NCBI GenBank assembly: GCA_903838415.1
Contig: CAILYI010000042.1
Location: forward strand, 1 to 37,846
Reading direction: 5' to 3'
Length of the DNA stretch: 37,846 bases
Source of the DNA: an uncultured Anaerolineae bacterium
Lineage (GTDB): Bacteria > Chloroflexota > Anaerolineae > Anaerolineales > Villigracilaceae
Position numbers and translations under genes: made by a program. The stretch's first letter is position 1. Every line of letters starts with the position of its first letter. Shown here piece after piece: positions 23,167 through 31,146 of the stretch. The notes under the pieces are model-generated. The model saw nothing but the letters and a program-made list of their open reading frames with translations. It was not told where the DNA came from and ran no database searches.

Positions 23167-25023
23167 TTATTGAGCGGGCTTGAGGCTGGTGATGACCAGC
23201 ATGCCGGTTTCAGCCCAGAAGGCGCCGTTGGCGCCCATGGCCTGATTGTCAGCGGTCGGCCAGTTGGTCCAGTAAGTCTGGTTGTAGGGGATGCGGTGCA
23301 GCCACTGGATAACGGGGCAATCAATGGTGTCTTTCCAGTAGATGCCCATCGCCTTGGCAGCAGCTTCCTGGAACTTGGGATCATCCGCAGAGAGAGGAGC
23401 CATGGTATCGAGCAGGGCATCCATCTCGGGGTTGGAGTAGCGGGCGAAGCTGTTGTTACCAGCGGTGGTGCCGATCGGCTTGGCGTTGCGGCTGGAGTAC
23501 AAATCGAGCACAGCGTAGGGATCAACGGTGCTGGCGCCATGACCGAACATGTACAGACCGGGTTTGCCATCAGCCATATTGTTGTAGGCGTCGGTACCGA
23601 AGTTGATGCTGGCATCAAAACCACCGGTTTTGAGCATTTCCACCAAAACGGGCACGATGTCGCTGTGGATACCTTCGAAGCCATTGATGACGGCTGGGAC
23701 GGTCTTGCCATCTTTGTCAACCCATAGGCCATCGGCGTTCTTGGTGAAGCCGGCGGCGGCCATCAGCTTATCAGTTTCGGCCAGGTCGGCGGTGCCGGTC
23801 TGCATGGCATTCGAGGCGTTGGCCTTGAATTCTGCCATTACGGCCTCGCTGTCGGCGAACTTCTGAAGGCTCGGGTAGAGCGGGAACGGATAGACATTAG
23901 CAATCTTGGCGCCATCGTAGACGATTTCGTTGATCTTGCTGCGGTCGATGGTATCGCACATAGCGCGGCGGACATTCGCGTCATTGTAGGGAGCCACTGA
24001 AGTGTTCATCCACAATGAGTTAGGCCACCAGTCGAGGTAGCCATAAGGAGCGCTGCTGCCCGCGTGGGTTGTAATCTTCGGGTTGGAGTCAAGAATCTGC
24101 TTGGCAACACTGGCGCGCACATCGAGGATCGCGTCAAATTCGTTGTTGACCAGGCGTTGGATGACAACATCCATGTTTTGGCCAACCTGGCCACCGATAT
24201 TGACCATGACGATGCGCTTGACAGCCGGCATGGCGATCTTGCCAGCCTTGACAGCCCACCAATCGGGGCGCAGGTCATAGATCTTCTGGTTGGCATCCCA
24301 CTGAACGAGAGTGTAGGGGCCGGAGTGCGGCATATCGAGGCCGCCCTGGAAAGCGTTTACATCCGCTTCTTTACCAAGGATATGCTCAGGTACGATCGGG
24401 ATACCGGTGTCGAACTTGAAGGTCAGGACTTCATACTTGAAGCGCGGGGCCGGCATCAAGAAGTTGACGACGACGGTCTGAGCATCAGGAGCCGACATGT
24501 CCTTCACGAATTGAACAAAGGATGAGTGGTAAGGCAGTTTCTCATTCTTCAACTGACCATCAAAGGTGAAGAGTACATCCTTCGAGGTCAAAGGCTGCCC
24601 ATCGCTCCAGGCGGCATCCTTGTTGAGTTTGATCGTCAGTTGGGTGAAATCAGCATTGTATTCCATGCTATCAGCCAACCACGGGATTTCCTTGCTGGCG
24701 AAGATGCCGTAGTACGACAGAGCTTCCCATAGGAAGACGTTCCCTTCCTGGTGGGTGTATCCTGGTACAGCCCACGGGCTGGTAACGCCAATTGGTGAAG
24801 AAATGCTCCAGCCCAAATTGACGGTAGCATTACGAGCAACTTCTGCAAGAGCAGGGGCAGCAGGTGCAGCAGGGGCTTCAGTTGCGGCAGGTGCAGCAGC
24901 GGGAGCTTCGGTGGCAGCGGGAGCTGCGGCAGGGGCTTCAGTGGCGGCAGGCGCCGGGCTGGCGCATGCAGCTAACAACATCGCAGCCAGCATTAATATG
25001 TTAAAAAACTTAAATTTACGCAT
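23167..25023 (-). CDS. ABC transporter solute-binding lipoprotein, peptide type (SBP_bac_5)
   Basis: This 618-residue extracellular solute-binding protein has a lipoprotein signal ending in LAAC with Cys20. It then has a low-complexity linker made of three AATEAPAAAP-type units (residues about 26-58), then the family-5 fold. Recognisable segments include DAAWSDGQPLTSKDVLFTFDG, NVRRAMCDTIDRSKINEIVYDG and ARYSNPEMDALLDTMAPLSADD. Family 5 proteins bind peptides, but also oligosaccharides, nickel or opines. With a sugar-acid operon on either side, an acidic mono- or oligosaccharide ligand is likely, though not shown. The ATG at 25023 has a strong GGAGGAGA site and is served by the perfect promoter at 25152-25180. 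It is the first gene of the importer operon. Confidence 0.93.
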   Translation of the reverse strand: MRKFKFFNILMLAAMLLAACASPAPAATEAPAAAPAATEAPAAAPAATEAPAAPAAPALAEVARNATVNLGWSISSPIGVTSPWAVPGYTHQEGNVFLWEALSYYGIFASKEIPWLADSMEYNADFTQLTIKLNKDAAWSDGQPLTSKDVLFTFDGQLKNEKLPYHSSFVQFVKDMSAPDAQTVVVNFLMPAPRFKYEVLTFKFDTGIPIVPEHILGKEADVNAFQGGLDMPHSGPYTLVQWDANQKIYDLRPDWWAVKAGKIAMPAVKRIVMVNIGGQVGQNMDVVIQRLVNNEFDAILDVRASVAKQILDSNPKITTHAGSSAPYGYLDWWPNSLWMNTSVAPYNDANVRRAMCDTIDRSKINEIVYDGAKIANVYPFPLYPSLQKFADSEAVMAEFKANASNAMQTGTADLAETDKLMAAAGFTKNADGLWVDKDGKTVPAVINGFEGIHSDIVPVLVEMLKTGGFDASINFGTDAYNNMADGKPGLYMFGHGASTVDPYAVLDLYSSRNAKPIGTTAGNNSFARYSNPEMDALLDTMAPLSADDPKFQEAAAKAMGIYWKDTIDCPVIQWLHRIPYNQTYWTNWPTADNQAMGANGAFWAETGMLVITSLKPAQ

Positions 25024-25151
25024 TACTATTCTCCTCCATTTTAGATTAGGATGTTTCCCAATATGTTCAACAAGGTAAAGTGATCGAATGAATTATTTTA
25101 TCGGGTCACCTCTTTCAGAGTGTTGTGACTATTTACCGGGCGAACGTCATA

Positions 25152-25180
25152 ATTATAGGCGAGTAGCGAGTCAATGTCAA
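25152..25180 (-). promoter_or_regulatory. Consensus sigma-70 promoter for the importer operon
   Basis: On the minus strand, TTGACA (25180-25175) and TATAAT (25157-25152) are separated by exactly 17 bp, a perfect housekeeping promoter about 130 bp upstream of the binding-protein start. The spacer begins with a second TTGACT, so TTGAC occurs twice in tandem, and AGTCA/TGACT arms flank this block. A GntR-type operator could be hidden here. The divergent regulator at 25378 lies on the other side. A TATAAT also occurs on the plus strand at 25233-25238 but without a good -35. The rest of 25024-25377 shows no gene. Confidence 0.8.
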
Positions 25181-25377
25181 TCACTGACTGTCCAATTTCC
25201 CAAAGTCATCACATCTCTTTGCATATTGCATGTATAATTTCAAGCACAGCTAATGAAAAAACTGGATTTAATCAGGATTTTCACAATATATAGTTCTCAT
25301 CGATCAATTCACAAAGTACGCCGTGATAACTGGTAGGATGACTTTTTAATAATCCCACACCATAGGTGGAAAATTGC

Positions 25378-26166
25378 ATGCCTGAGCCAGACGCAATAAC
25401 TTCGCCAACCCAAAAATCAAAAATAAATGCCCCCAATGAACGCAGCGTTCATAATGCTGTCTTCGAAGAACTGCGGCTGCGTATCCGGCAGGGAAACTGG
25501 TTACCGGGTGAGCGCATCCCCAGTATTGCGCAGTTAGCGAAGGAATTTCATGCCGGCTCCGGATCCATCCGTGAGGCCCTGCGCTCCCTGCAATCAATCG
25601 GGGTGGTCAAAATTGAACATGGTAGTGGCGTTTATGTCACCGGCTCGCGCCCTTCCACCGAAATATCCAGCCATTTTGAGAATGTGGGCGCGGGCTTGCG
25701 CATGGCGCTGGCAGAAACACGTTGGGTGCTGGAACCTGAATTGGCGGCGTTGGCGGCCGAACGTAGCACTGATGAAGAATTGAATGAGATCGAAACCCTG
25801 GTCCGCGAAATGGAAAAGGCAGCCCACGATGGCATTGATTTCTCTGATCTGGATGTTCTTTTCCACCGACAAATTGCGCGCGCCGCGCGCAATCCGATTC
25901 TCAGCCAGACCATGGAAGGCGTCAGCGACTTGTTTTTGGAGAGTCGCCGAACGATTTTATTGGATCCGGACGCCGTGTTGCGCGCTTTGCGATATCACCA
26001 ACTCATCGCTGATGCGCTGCGAATACGAAATGCCGCGCAAGCGCGGTTATTAATGCAAGGCCATATGAACTCGATGTTGGAAGAAATAATGAAATCTGAA
26101 ACGCTCAAGCAGGAACTTAATCTTCAAACCACCACATCTGACGCCATTCAACAGGAAGAAAAATGA
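25378..26166 (+). CDS. GntR-family transcriptional regulator, FadR/FCD subgroup
   Basis: ATG 25378 is preferred: GGTGG lies nine bases before it, whereas the in-frame GTG at 25366 has no site. The 262-residue product has an N-terminal winged helix (about 22-90, with PGERIPSIAQLAKEFHAGSGSIREALRSLQSIGVV), followed by an all-helical FCD ligand-binding domain (about 105-240). The metal/ligand residues of the FCD site are visible as D and H in SDLDVLFHRQI, H in RYHQLIAD and H in QGHM. FCD regulators commonly sense sugar acids, organic acids or their phosphates and repress adjacent operons. It is divergent from the importer operon and the first gene of the plus-strand operon, overlapping the next gene by four bases. 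It probably controls both directions from the 25024-25377 region. Confidence 0.93.
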   Translation: MPEPDAITSPTQKSKINAPNERSVHNAVFEELRLRIRQGNWLPGERIPSIAQLAKEFHAGSGSIREALRSLQSIGVVKIEHGSGVYVTGSRPSTEISSHFENVGAGLRMALAETRWVLEPELAALAAERSTDEELNEIETLVREMEKAAHDGIDFSDLDVLFHRQIARAARNPILSQTMEGVSDLFLESRRTILLDPDAVLRALRYHQLIADALRIRNAAQARLLMQGHMNSMLEEIMKSETLKQELNLQTTTSDAIQQEEK

Positions 26167-27002
26167 AAATCGCAGTAACTGGTGGCAACGGCGATATGGG
26201 CAGAAGCCTGATCCCTTATTTGCTGGAACAAAATCATAGCGTGGTATCCATCGACAGAACACTGCCCACCAGTTATTCATCCGGGCCTTACCAGCCAGGT
26301 GTGGATTTTATGGTGGCCGATACGATGGATTTGGGCCAGCTCATCATGAGCATGCAGGGCTGCGAGGCCATCATCCACCTGGCCGCCATTCGCGGACCAT
26401 CCAATCACCCTCCCCAATTTGTGTACGCCAACAATACGCTCAGCAGCTTCAATGCGCTGAGTGCCGCTTCGGCACTCGGCATCAAGCGTGTCTGCATGGC
26501 ATCATCCATCAATGCCATCGGCGGCGTATTCAGCCGTACACCCCGGTACGATTATTTTCCCGTGGACGAGCAGCACCCGACGTACGCCGAAGATCCCTAC
26601 AGCCAGTCCAAGTGGATATTGGAACAGCAAGGGGATGCCTTCGCCCGCCGCTTCGAATGGATGGGCATCGCAAGTCTACGCCTGCACATGCTGATTGATA
26701 CCCGTGAGCAAGCCATGGAAGCGACCACTCATATGGGCGAATTCGCATCCCGGCATATATGGGGTTACACCCTGCTGGGTGAAGCCAACCGGGCCTGCCT
26801 GTTATCAATCACTGCCGGGTTCGCCGGGCATAAGGTTTTCTACACCGTTGCGCCCAAAACAGCCGCATCACAGCCCTCCTTGGAGTTGGCAAATCAATAT
26901 TACCCCGACACTGAAATTCGAGCAGATTTGTCGAATCAGGAAGGGTTTTTCAATTGCGCCAGCGCCGGGCAAGTGCTCGGCTGGCACCATCAGGAGAATT
27001 GA
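26163..27002 (+). CDS. NAD-dependent epimerase/dehydratase family protein, uronate-dehydrogenase-like (copy 2)
   Basis: This 279-residue extended SDR has G7-x-x-G10-x-x-G13, an acidic D31, Ser 114/115 and the catalytic Y146-x-x-x-K150 (YSQSK). It is a paralog of the protein at 14077-14913 (shared [12 protein letters not shown], NALxAA, ASSxNA, YDYFPxDE, HPTY.EDPYS, IWGYT). It overlaps the regulator by four bases and is followed by the enolase-superfamily dehydratase after 3 bp. Between a regulator and a dehydratase, lactonase, kinase and aldolase, the natural reading is an aldose or uronate dehydrogenase that makes the lactone. Sequence alone cannot distinguish this from an epimerase. Confidence 0.82.
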   Translation: MKIAVTGGNGDMGRSLIPYLLEQNHSVVSIDRTLPTSYSSGPYQPGVDFMVADTMDLGQLIMSMQGCEAIIHLAAIRGPSNHPPQFVYANNTLSSFNALSAASALGIKRVCMASSINAIGGVFSRTPRYDYFPVDEQHPTYAEDPYSQSKWILEQQGDAFARRFEWMGIASLRLHMLIDTREQAMEATTHMGEFASRHIWGYTLLGEANRACLLSITAGFAGHKVFYTVAPKTAASQPSLELANQYYPDTEIRADLSNQEGFFNCASAGQVLGWHHQEN

Positions 27003-27005
27003 TCC

Positions 27006-28193
27006 ATGCGCATTACTGATATCAAGCCGCTACCCGTCTGGGTGGGCAGTCGCAACCAGTTGGTCGTTAAAATCGAAACAGACGAGGGTATTTACGGCTT
27101 GGGCGAATCAGGATTGAGCGGACGCGAACTGGCCGTCATCGGCGCGCTTAAACATTTCCGCGAGTTTCTGATTGGCAAAGATCCCATGCAAATTGGGCGA
27201 ATCTGGCAGGAGTTATATCGCAGCCAGTATTTTGAAGGCGGCCGTGTTCTGCTTGCCGCCCAAAGCGCAATTGATATTGCGCTCTATGACATCGTCGGCA
27301 AGGCTCTCAACGTGCCGGTCTACCAACTACTGGGCGGCAAACAGCGGAATGAAATTCCCTGCTTCGCAACTGCCACCGGCGCGGGGCCAGGTTTGATCGA
27401 GGATATCAAGCTGCTAATGAAACACGGCTGGCGAGTCATCCGCACCGGCCCGATGATGCTCGACCATCAAGGCGGCTTCACCGGCGAATCTAACATTTTT
27501 GAACCGCGCGAGAGCATTGCGTTGACAGCCAAATGGCTGACAAAAGCGCGTGAAGAATGTGGCAGCGAGATTGTGCTGGGCATTGACTATCATCACCGCC
27601 TGAGCGTTGCCGAAACCGCCTCTTTCTGCCAGCGCATGCCGATGGGCACGCTCGATTTTCTTGAAGAGCCAATTCGGGATGAAAGCCCGGAAGCCTATGA
27701 AGCCCTGCGCAAATTGACGGATGTCCCATTTGCCGTGGGCGAAGAGTTCGCCAGCAAATGGCAATTCCTACCCTTTATCGAAAAACACCTGACCGACTTT
27801 GCGCGCGTTGATATTTGCAACGTGGGCGGCTTCACCGAAGCGATGAAAGTGGCTGGCTGGGCTGAAGCGCACTACATTGACTTGATGCCGCACAACCCGC
27901 TTGGCCCGGTCTGCACAGCCGCGACGATTCAACTGGCGGCAGCCGTCGCGAACTTTGCCTGGCTGGAAGTGCGCGTGACCCAGACCGAGAACTTGTACTA
28001 TGGGCAATCGGGCATCAATGACGCTGAAGCGCTCTTCCCGGTGCAACCTCTGCTGCAAGGAAACTCGTTCCCGGTGCCAACTGCGCCCGGATTGGGCATT
28101 GAAATTGACGAAAAAGTAGCCGAAGCTCAAACCTGGAAATTCTGGGAAGCGCCTCACTGGCAGCGGCGCGATGGCTCTGTCACAAATTGGTAA
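27006..28193 (+). CDS. Enolase-superfamily acid-sugar dehydratase, galactonate-dehydratase-like
   Basis: This 395-residue protein has the enolase-superfamily capping domain (1-120) and barrel. Catalytic residues visible: D194 and H196 (GIDYHHRLS), E220 (LEEP), E246 (VGEEF) and H296 (PHNPLGPVCTAA). The combination of D-x-H on the second barrel strand and the PH.PLGP segment is characteristic of D-galactonate dehydratase and related aldonate dehydratases (family GalD), distinct from the ManD-like enzyme at 9523. The expected reaction is removal of water from an aldonate to give a 2-keto-3-deoxy acid. Directly downstream lies the lactonase, then kinase and aldolase. The family is certain; the natural sugar acid is not. 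Confidence 0.87.
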   Translation: MRITDIKPLPVWVGSRNQLVVKIETDEGIYGLGESGLSGRELAVIGALKHFREFLIGKDPMQIGRIWQELYRSQYFEGGRVLLAAQSAIDIALYDIVGKALNVPVYQLLGGKQRNEIPCFATATGAGPGLIEDIKLLMKHGWRVIRTGPMMLDHQGGFTGESNIFEPRESIALTAKWLTKAREECGSEIVLGIDYHHRLSVAETASFCQRMPMGTLDFLEEPIRDESPEAYEALRKLTDVPFAVGEEFASKWQFLPFIEKHLTDFARVDICNVGGFTEAMKVAGWAEAHYIDLMPHNPLGPVCTAATIQLAAAVANFAWLEVRVTQTENLYYGQSGINDAEALFPVQPLLQGNSFPVPTAPGLGIEIDEKVAEAQTWKFWEAPHWQRRDGSVTNW

Positions 28194-28301
28194 CAAGTCA
28201 CCCCGAATCGATGCCCCGCTGAAAGTGTATTGATTCGGGAAACACTCCGATTTGCTGCCATTTACGCTACGCTTGCCATAATTCCAACCTCGGAGACACT
28301 C

Positions 28302-29384
28302 ATGCCTTCTTCATCGCTCATCTTTGCCAGCGGTTACGCCGCGGCAAATCAACCTGGAATTCATGCTTTCATGTTTGCCGAAGCCAGCGGAACATTGACT
28401 CCGCATGGATCATTTACCGGAATCATTAACCCTTCCTTTATCATCGCCCACCCCAACGGTCGTTGGTTGTACGCAGTCAGTGAAACCGGGCAGGCCAACG
28501 ATGGCACTCCCGGCGGAGTTTGCGCCCTGAGTTTTGAACGCGAACCATTCAGCATGCGCCTGCTCAACCGTCAGCCCAGCGGCGGCGATTGGCCATGTTA
28601 TCTCCAACTCGATCGAACCGGTCACTGGCTTTTTGTCGCCAATTATGGCAGCGGCAGCGCCAGCGTCTACCCAATTCAAGCGGACGGTTCGCTGGGCGAG
28701 ATGGGCGCTCACATTCAGCACTCCGGCTCGGGACCCAACGCGCAGCGACAGGAAGGACCGCATGCCCACTCGGTGACGATCAGCCCGGATAATCAATTCG
28801 CGCTGGTGGCTGACCTGGGTTTGGATAAAATTATGATTTACCGCTTCGATTCAGACACAGGAAAATTGATCCATCATAATGAAACCCAAACGCAGCCCGG
28901 AGCGGGCCCGCGACACCTGACCTTCCATCCAAACGGCAAATGGCTGTATGCGGCGAACGAACTCAACAGCACGGTCACGCCCTATGACTATGACCCGGAG
29001 CTGGGCATTTTGCTCGAAAAACGTGACATTTCCGGCGCAGAGCAGAGTCTCGCCACCATTCCATCAAACGCTCCAGAAAATATCGTTGCCGACATTCACA
29101 TTTCAGCAACCGGCAAGCGCTTATACGTTTCCAACCGTGGAGACAACAGTGTCGCCATATACGACATCAGCGACGACGGCAGCCTGAAATTGGTTGCCAT
29201 CCTGGCTTGCGGCGGAAACTGGCCACGAAATTTTGCGCTTACGCCCGGTGAAAAATTCATCCTGATGGCCAATCAGTATAGTAATGAAATCTGCGTTTTA
29301 CCAATACTGATTGGCTCGGAAGCGCTTGGCGCCCCGCTCGGGCGTGTTCCTGTGGAGGGCGCAGCATGCCTTCAGATCGTATAA
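28302..29384 (+). CDS. Lactonase, 6-phosphogluconolactonase (Pgl/YbhE) beta-propeller type
   Basis: ATG 28302 has CGGAGA at good spacing; an alternative start at 28230 would extend into an untypical leader. The 360-residue product shows seven repeats of the cycle 'GrWLYAVSETG...', 'NYGSGSASVYPIQADGSLG', 'PHAHSVTISPDNQFALVADLGLDKIMIYRF', 'GPRHLTFHPNGKWLYAANELNSTV', 'ISATGKRLYVSNRGDNSVAIYDI', a beta-propeller of the YbhE type. The segment GPHAHS and the GPRHL turn are family signatures of the active face. Such enzymes open sugar lactones; here a non-phosphorylated aldono- or aldarolactone from the adjacent dehydrogenase is a better guess than 6-phosphogluconolactone. It lies 108 bp after the dehydratase and 4 bp before the kinase. 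Confidence 0.9.
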   Translation: MPSSSLIFASGYAAANQPGIHAFMFAEASGTLTPHGSFTGIINPSFIIAHPNGRWLYAVSETGQANDGTPGGVCALSFEREPFSMRLLNRQPSGGDWPCYLQLDRTGHWLFVANYGSGSASVYPIQADGSLGEMGAHIQHSGSGPNAQRQEGPHAHSVTISPDNQFALVADLGLDKIMIYRFDSDTGKLIHHNETQTQPGAGPRHLTFHPNGKWLYAANELNSTVTPYDYDPELGILLEKRDISGAEQSLATIPSNAPENIVADIHISATGKRLYVSNRGDNSVAIYDISDDGSLKLVAILACGGNWPRNFALTPGEKFILMANQYSNEICVLPILIGSEALGAPLGRVPVEGAACLQIV

Positions 29385-29388
29385 ACCC

Positions 29389-30390
29389 ATGAACGCACCA
29401 ATTCGCACAACTCGCTTTGATTTCGTCAGCCTCGGAGAATCCATGTTGCGCTTAAGTGTGCCAACTGGTAGACGGCTGGACGATACCCGCTCACTCGACC
29501 TGGAAGTCGCGGGAGCGGAAAGCAATGTCAGCGTGGCCTTGGCGCGCCTAGGCTGGCGCACTGGCTGGGTCAGCCGTCTGCCCGATCACGCCCTGGGACA
29601 CGCGATTCTGCGCGCGCTGCGCGCTGACGGCGTGGATACATCCGCGGTGAAATGTGTGCCCGACGAACGCCTGGGAACTTACTTTATCGAATACGCCACC
29701 GCCCCGCGCACCACGCAAGTCATCTATGACCGCGCAGACTCTGCAGCTTCGCACATAACAACGGCGGATGTGGATTGGGATTACCTGCTGGATACGCAAA
29801 TCCTGCATCTGACCGGCATTACGGCAGCTTTGAGCGAAAATTGTTACGATCTGATTGCCGAGGCGATCCGGCGCGCCCATGCGGCCGGGGTGATGGTCAG
29901 TTTGGATGTCAACTACCGCGCCAAGTTGTGGGATGCAGCCACCGCTGGCCAAAAACTGCGTCCATTGATTGCCGCAGCGGACATTCTCTTTTGCAAAGCC
30001 GCAGACGCGACAGCACTATTCGACTGTCGGGGAGAACCGCAGCAATTGATGACCGAACTGCAAAAACTGACTCGCGCGCCCGCCATCTTCTGCACCTTTG
30101 GCGAACACGGAGCGGCGCTGTTAAGTGGCGCTGAGTTTGTATCTCAACCTGCCCTGCCAGTTCAAATTGTGGACAGAATCGGCAGCGGAGACGCTTTCGC
30201 AGCAGGTGTGCTGGACGGTTGGCTTTCAAGTGACATTTCCACCTTTGATACTTCTGCGCTGCGGGAAGGCTTGCGGCGCGGTGTGGCCCTGGCAGCCATC
30301 GCCCTCTCGCAATTTGGCGACCGGGTTTTATCCTCACGCACCGAACTGAACGCAATGTTAACATCAGAGCGGCGCGATATTTCACGGTAG
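29389..30390 (+). CDS. kdgK: PfkB-family sugar kinase, 2-keto-3-deoxygluconate kinase-like
   Basis: ATG 29389 lies 4 bp after the lactonase stop; the in-frame TTG at 29311 would overlap the lactonase and is unlikely. The 333-residue PfkB-family kinase starts with the FDFVSLGESMLRLS strand and has N46 in AGAESNVSVALARLG (substrate-binding), SLDVNYRAKLW near 171-181 and the catalytic DRIGSGDAFAAG with D268 as base. The layout matches KdgK, which phosphorylates 2-keto-3-deoxygluconate at C6. The next gene encodes the KDPG aldolase, supporting that assignment over fructokinase or ribokinase. A galactose-epimer substrate (KDGal) remains possible. Confidence 0.87.
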   Translation: MNAPIRTTRFDFVSLGESMLRLSVPTGRRLDDTRSLDLEVAGAESNVSVALARLGWRTGWVSRLPDHALGHAILRALRADGVDTSAVKCVPDERLGTYFIEYATAPRTTQVIYDRADSAASHITTADVDWDYLLDTQILHLTGITAALSENCYDLIAEAIRRAHAAGVMVSLDVNYRAKLWDAATAGQKLRPLIAAADILFCKAADATALFDCRGEPQQLMTELQKLTRAPAIFCTFGEHGAALLSGAEFVSQPALPVQIVDRIGSGDAFAAGVLDGWLSSDISTFDTSALREGLRRGVALAAIALSQFGDRVLSSRTELNAMLTSERRDISR

Positions 30391-30403
30391 AGAAAGAAAT
30401 CGC

Positions 30404-31048
30404 ATGGTGGTACGCATGTCTGTTATTCAACAAATCCTTACTCAAAAAATTGTGGCGGTGGTACGCTTGGAAGATTACAACCGCGCCGTGGAAGTTGCTC
30501 AAGCCCTCGTAGCTGGCGGCATCAACGTATTGGAATTTACGCTGACAGGTCGCGGCGCATTTGAAGCCATTCGCGCCACCCGCCAGGCGCTGGGTGATGC
30601 GGTTTGCGTGGGCGTGGGAACGGTACTAAAAACTGAAGATGCTGAGGCCGCCATTGACGCTGGCGCACAATTCGCCGTAACACCTGCGCTGCGCCGTCAA
30701 GTCATTACGACGTGTGTCAGGCGAAATACGCTGATTTTATGCGGCGGCTTTTCACCTACAGAATTACTCGAGGCCTACGAGGCGGGCGCAGAATTGGTAA
30801 AAGTCTTCCCGGCGCAATTGGGAGGCCCCAAATTTATCAAAGATGTGCTAGCTCCCATGCCTTTCCTGAAACTGGTTCCAACTGGCGGCGTAAGCCCTGA
30901 AAATGCCCGCGAATATCTCGCCGCGGGCGCCGTGGCAGTTGGCATCGGTGGAAACCTGGTTTCCAATAAACTCGTCGCCGCGGGCGCATTTGATCAGATT
31001 GCCGCAACAGCGCAGGCCTGCGTAACAGCCATTCACCCACAAAGTTAG
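30404..31048 (+). CDS. eda: 2-dehydro-3-deoxy-phosphogluconate (KDPG/KDPGal) aldolase
   Basis: This 214-residue class I aldolase has the Schiff-base lysine K133 in LVKVFPA and the catalytic E44 in LEFTL. The phosphate-binding segment is PTGGVSPENAREYLAAGAVAVGIG, and GVGTVLKTEDAEAAIDAGAQFAVTP is the usual GAGT..VSP region. It cleaves KDPG (or the galacto epimer) into pyruvate and glyceraldehyde-3-phosphate, completing the pathway opened by the dehydratases. Start at 30404 or the ATG at 30416; the ribosome site is weak for both. It is 13 bp after the kinase gene, and about 98 bp before the URO-D gene. Confidence 0.93.
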   Translation: MVVRMSVIQQILTQKIVAVVRLEDYNRAVEVAQALVAGGINVLEFTLTGRGAFEAIRATRQALGDAVCVGVGTVLKTEDAEAAIDAGAQFAVTPALRRQVITTCVRRNTLILCGGFSPTELLEAYEAGAELVKVFPAQLGGPKFIKDVLAPMPFLKLVPTGGVSPENAREYLAAGAVAVGIGGNLVSNKLVAAGAFDQIAATAQACVTAIHPQS

Positions 31049-31146
31049 TACAAGTCATTCAGCAAGCCAAAGTTGCTCAAATTAACTGCCACCGCATATT
31101 ATTAGCGATTCGTGGCTTAGAAAAAATATCCGGATGGAGATTTCAA

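Noticed and set aside
24860..24960. GC-rich DNA repeat
   Set aside because: It encodes the AATEAP-type linker of the binding lipoprotein, so it is explained by a repetitive protein segment.
28202..28239. Hairpin between dehydratase and lactonase genes
   Set aside because: Only an 8-bp stem (CCCGAATC/GATTCGGG) with a long loop and no T-run; too weak to call.
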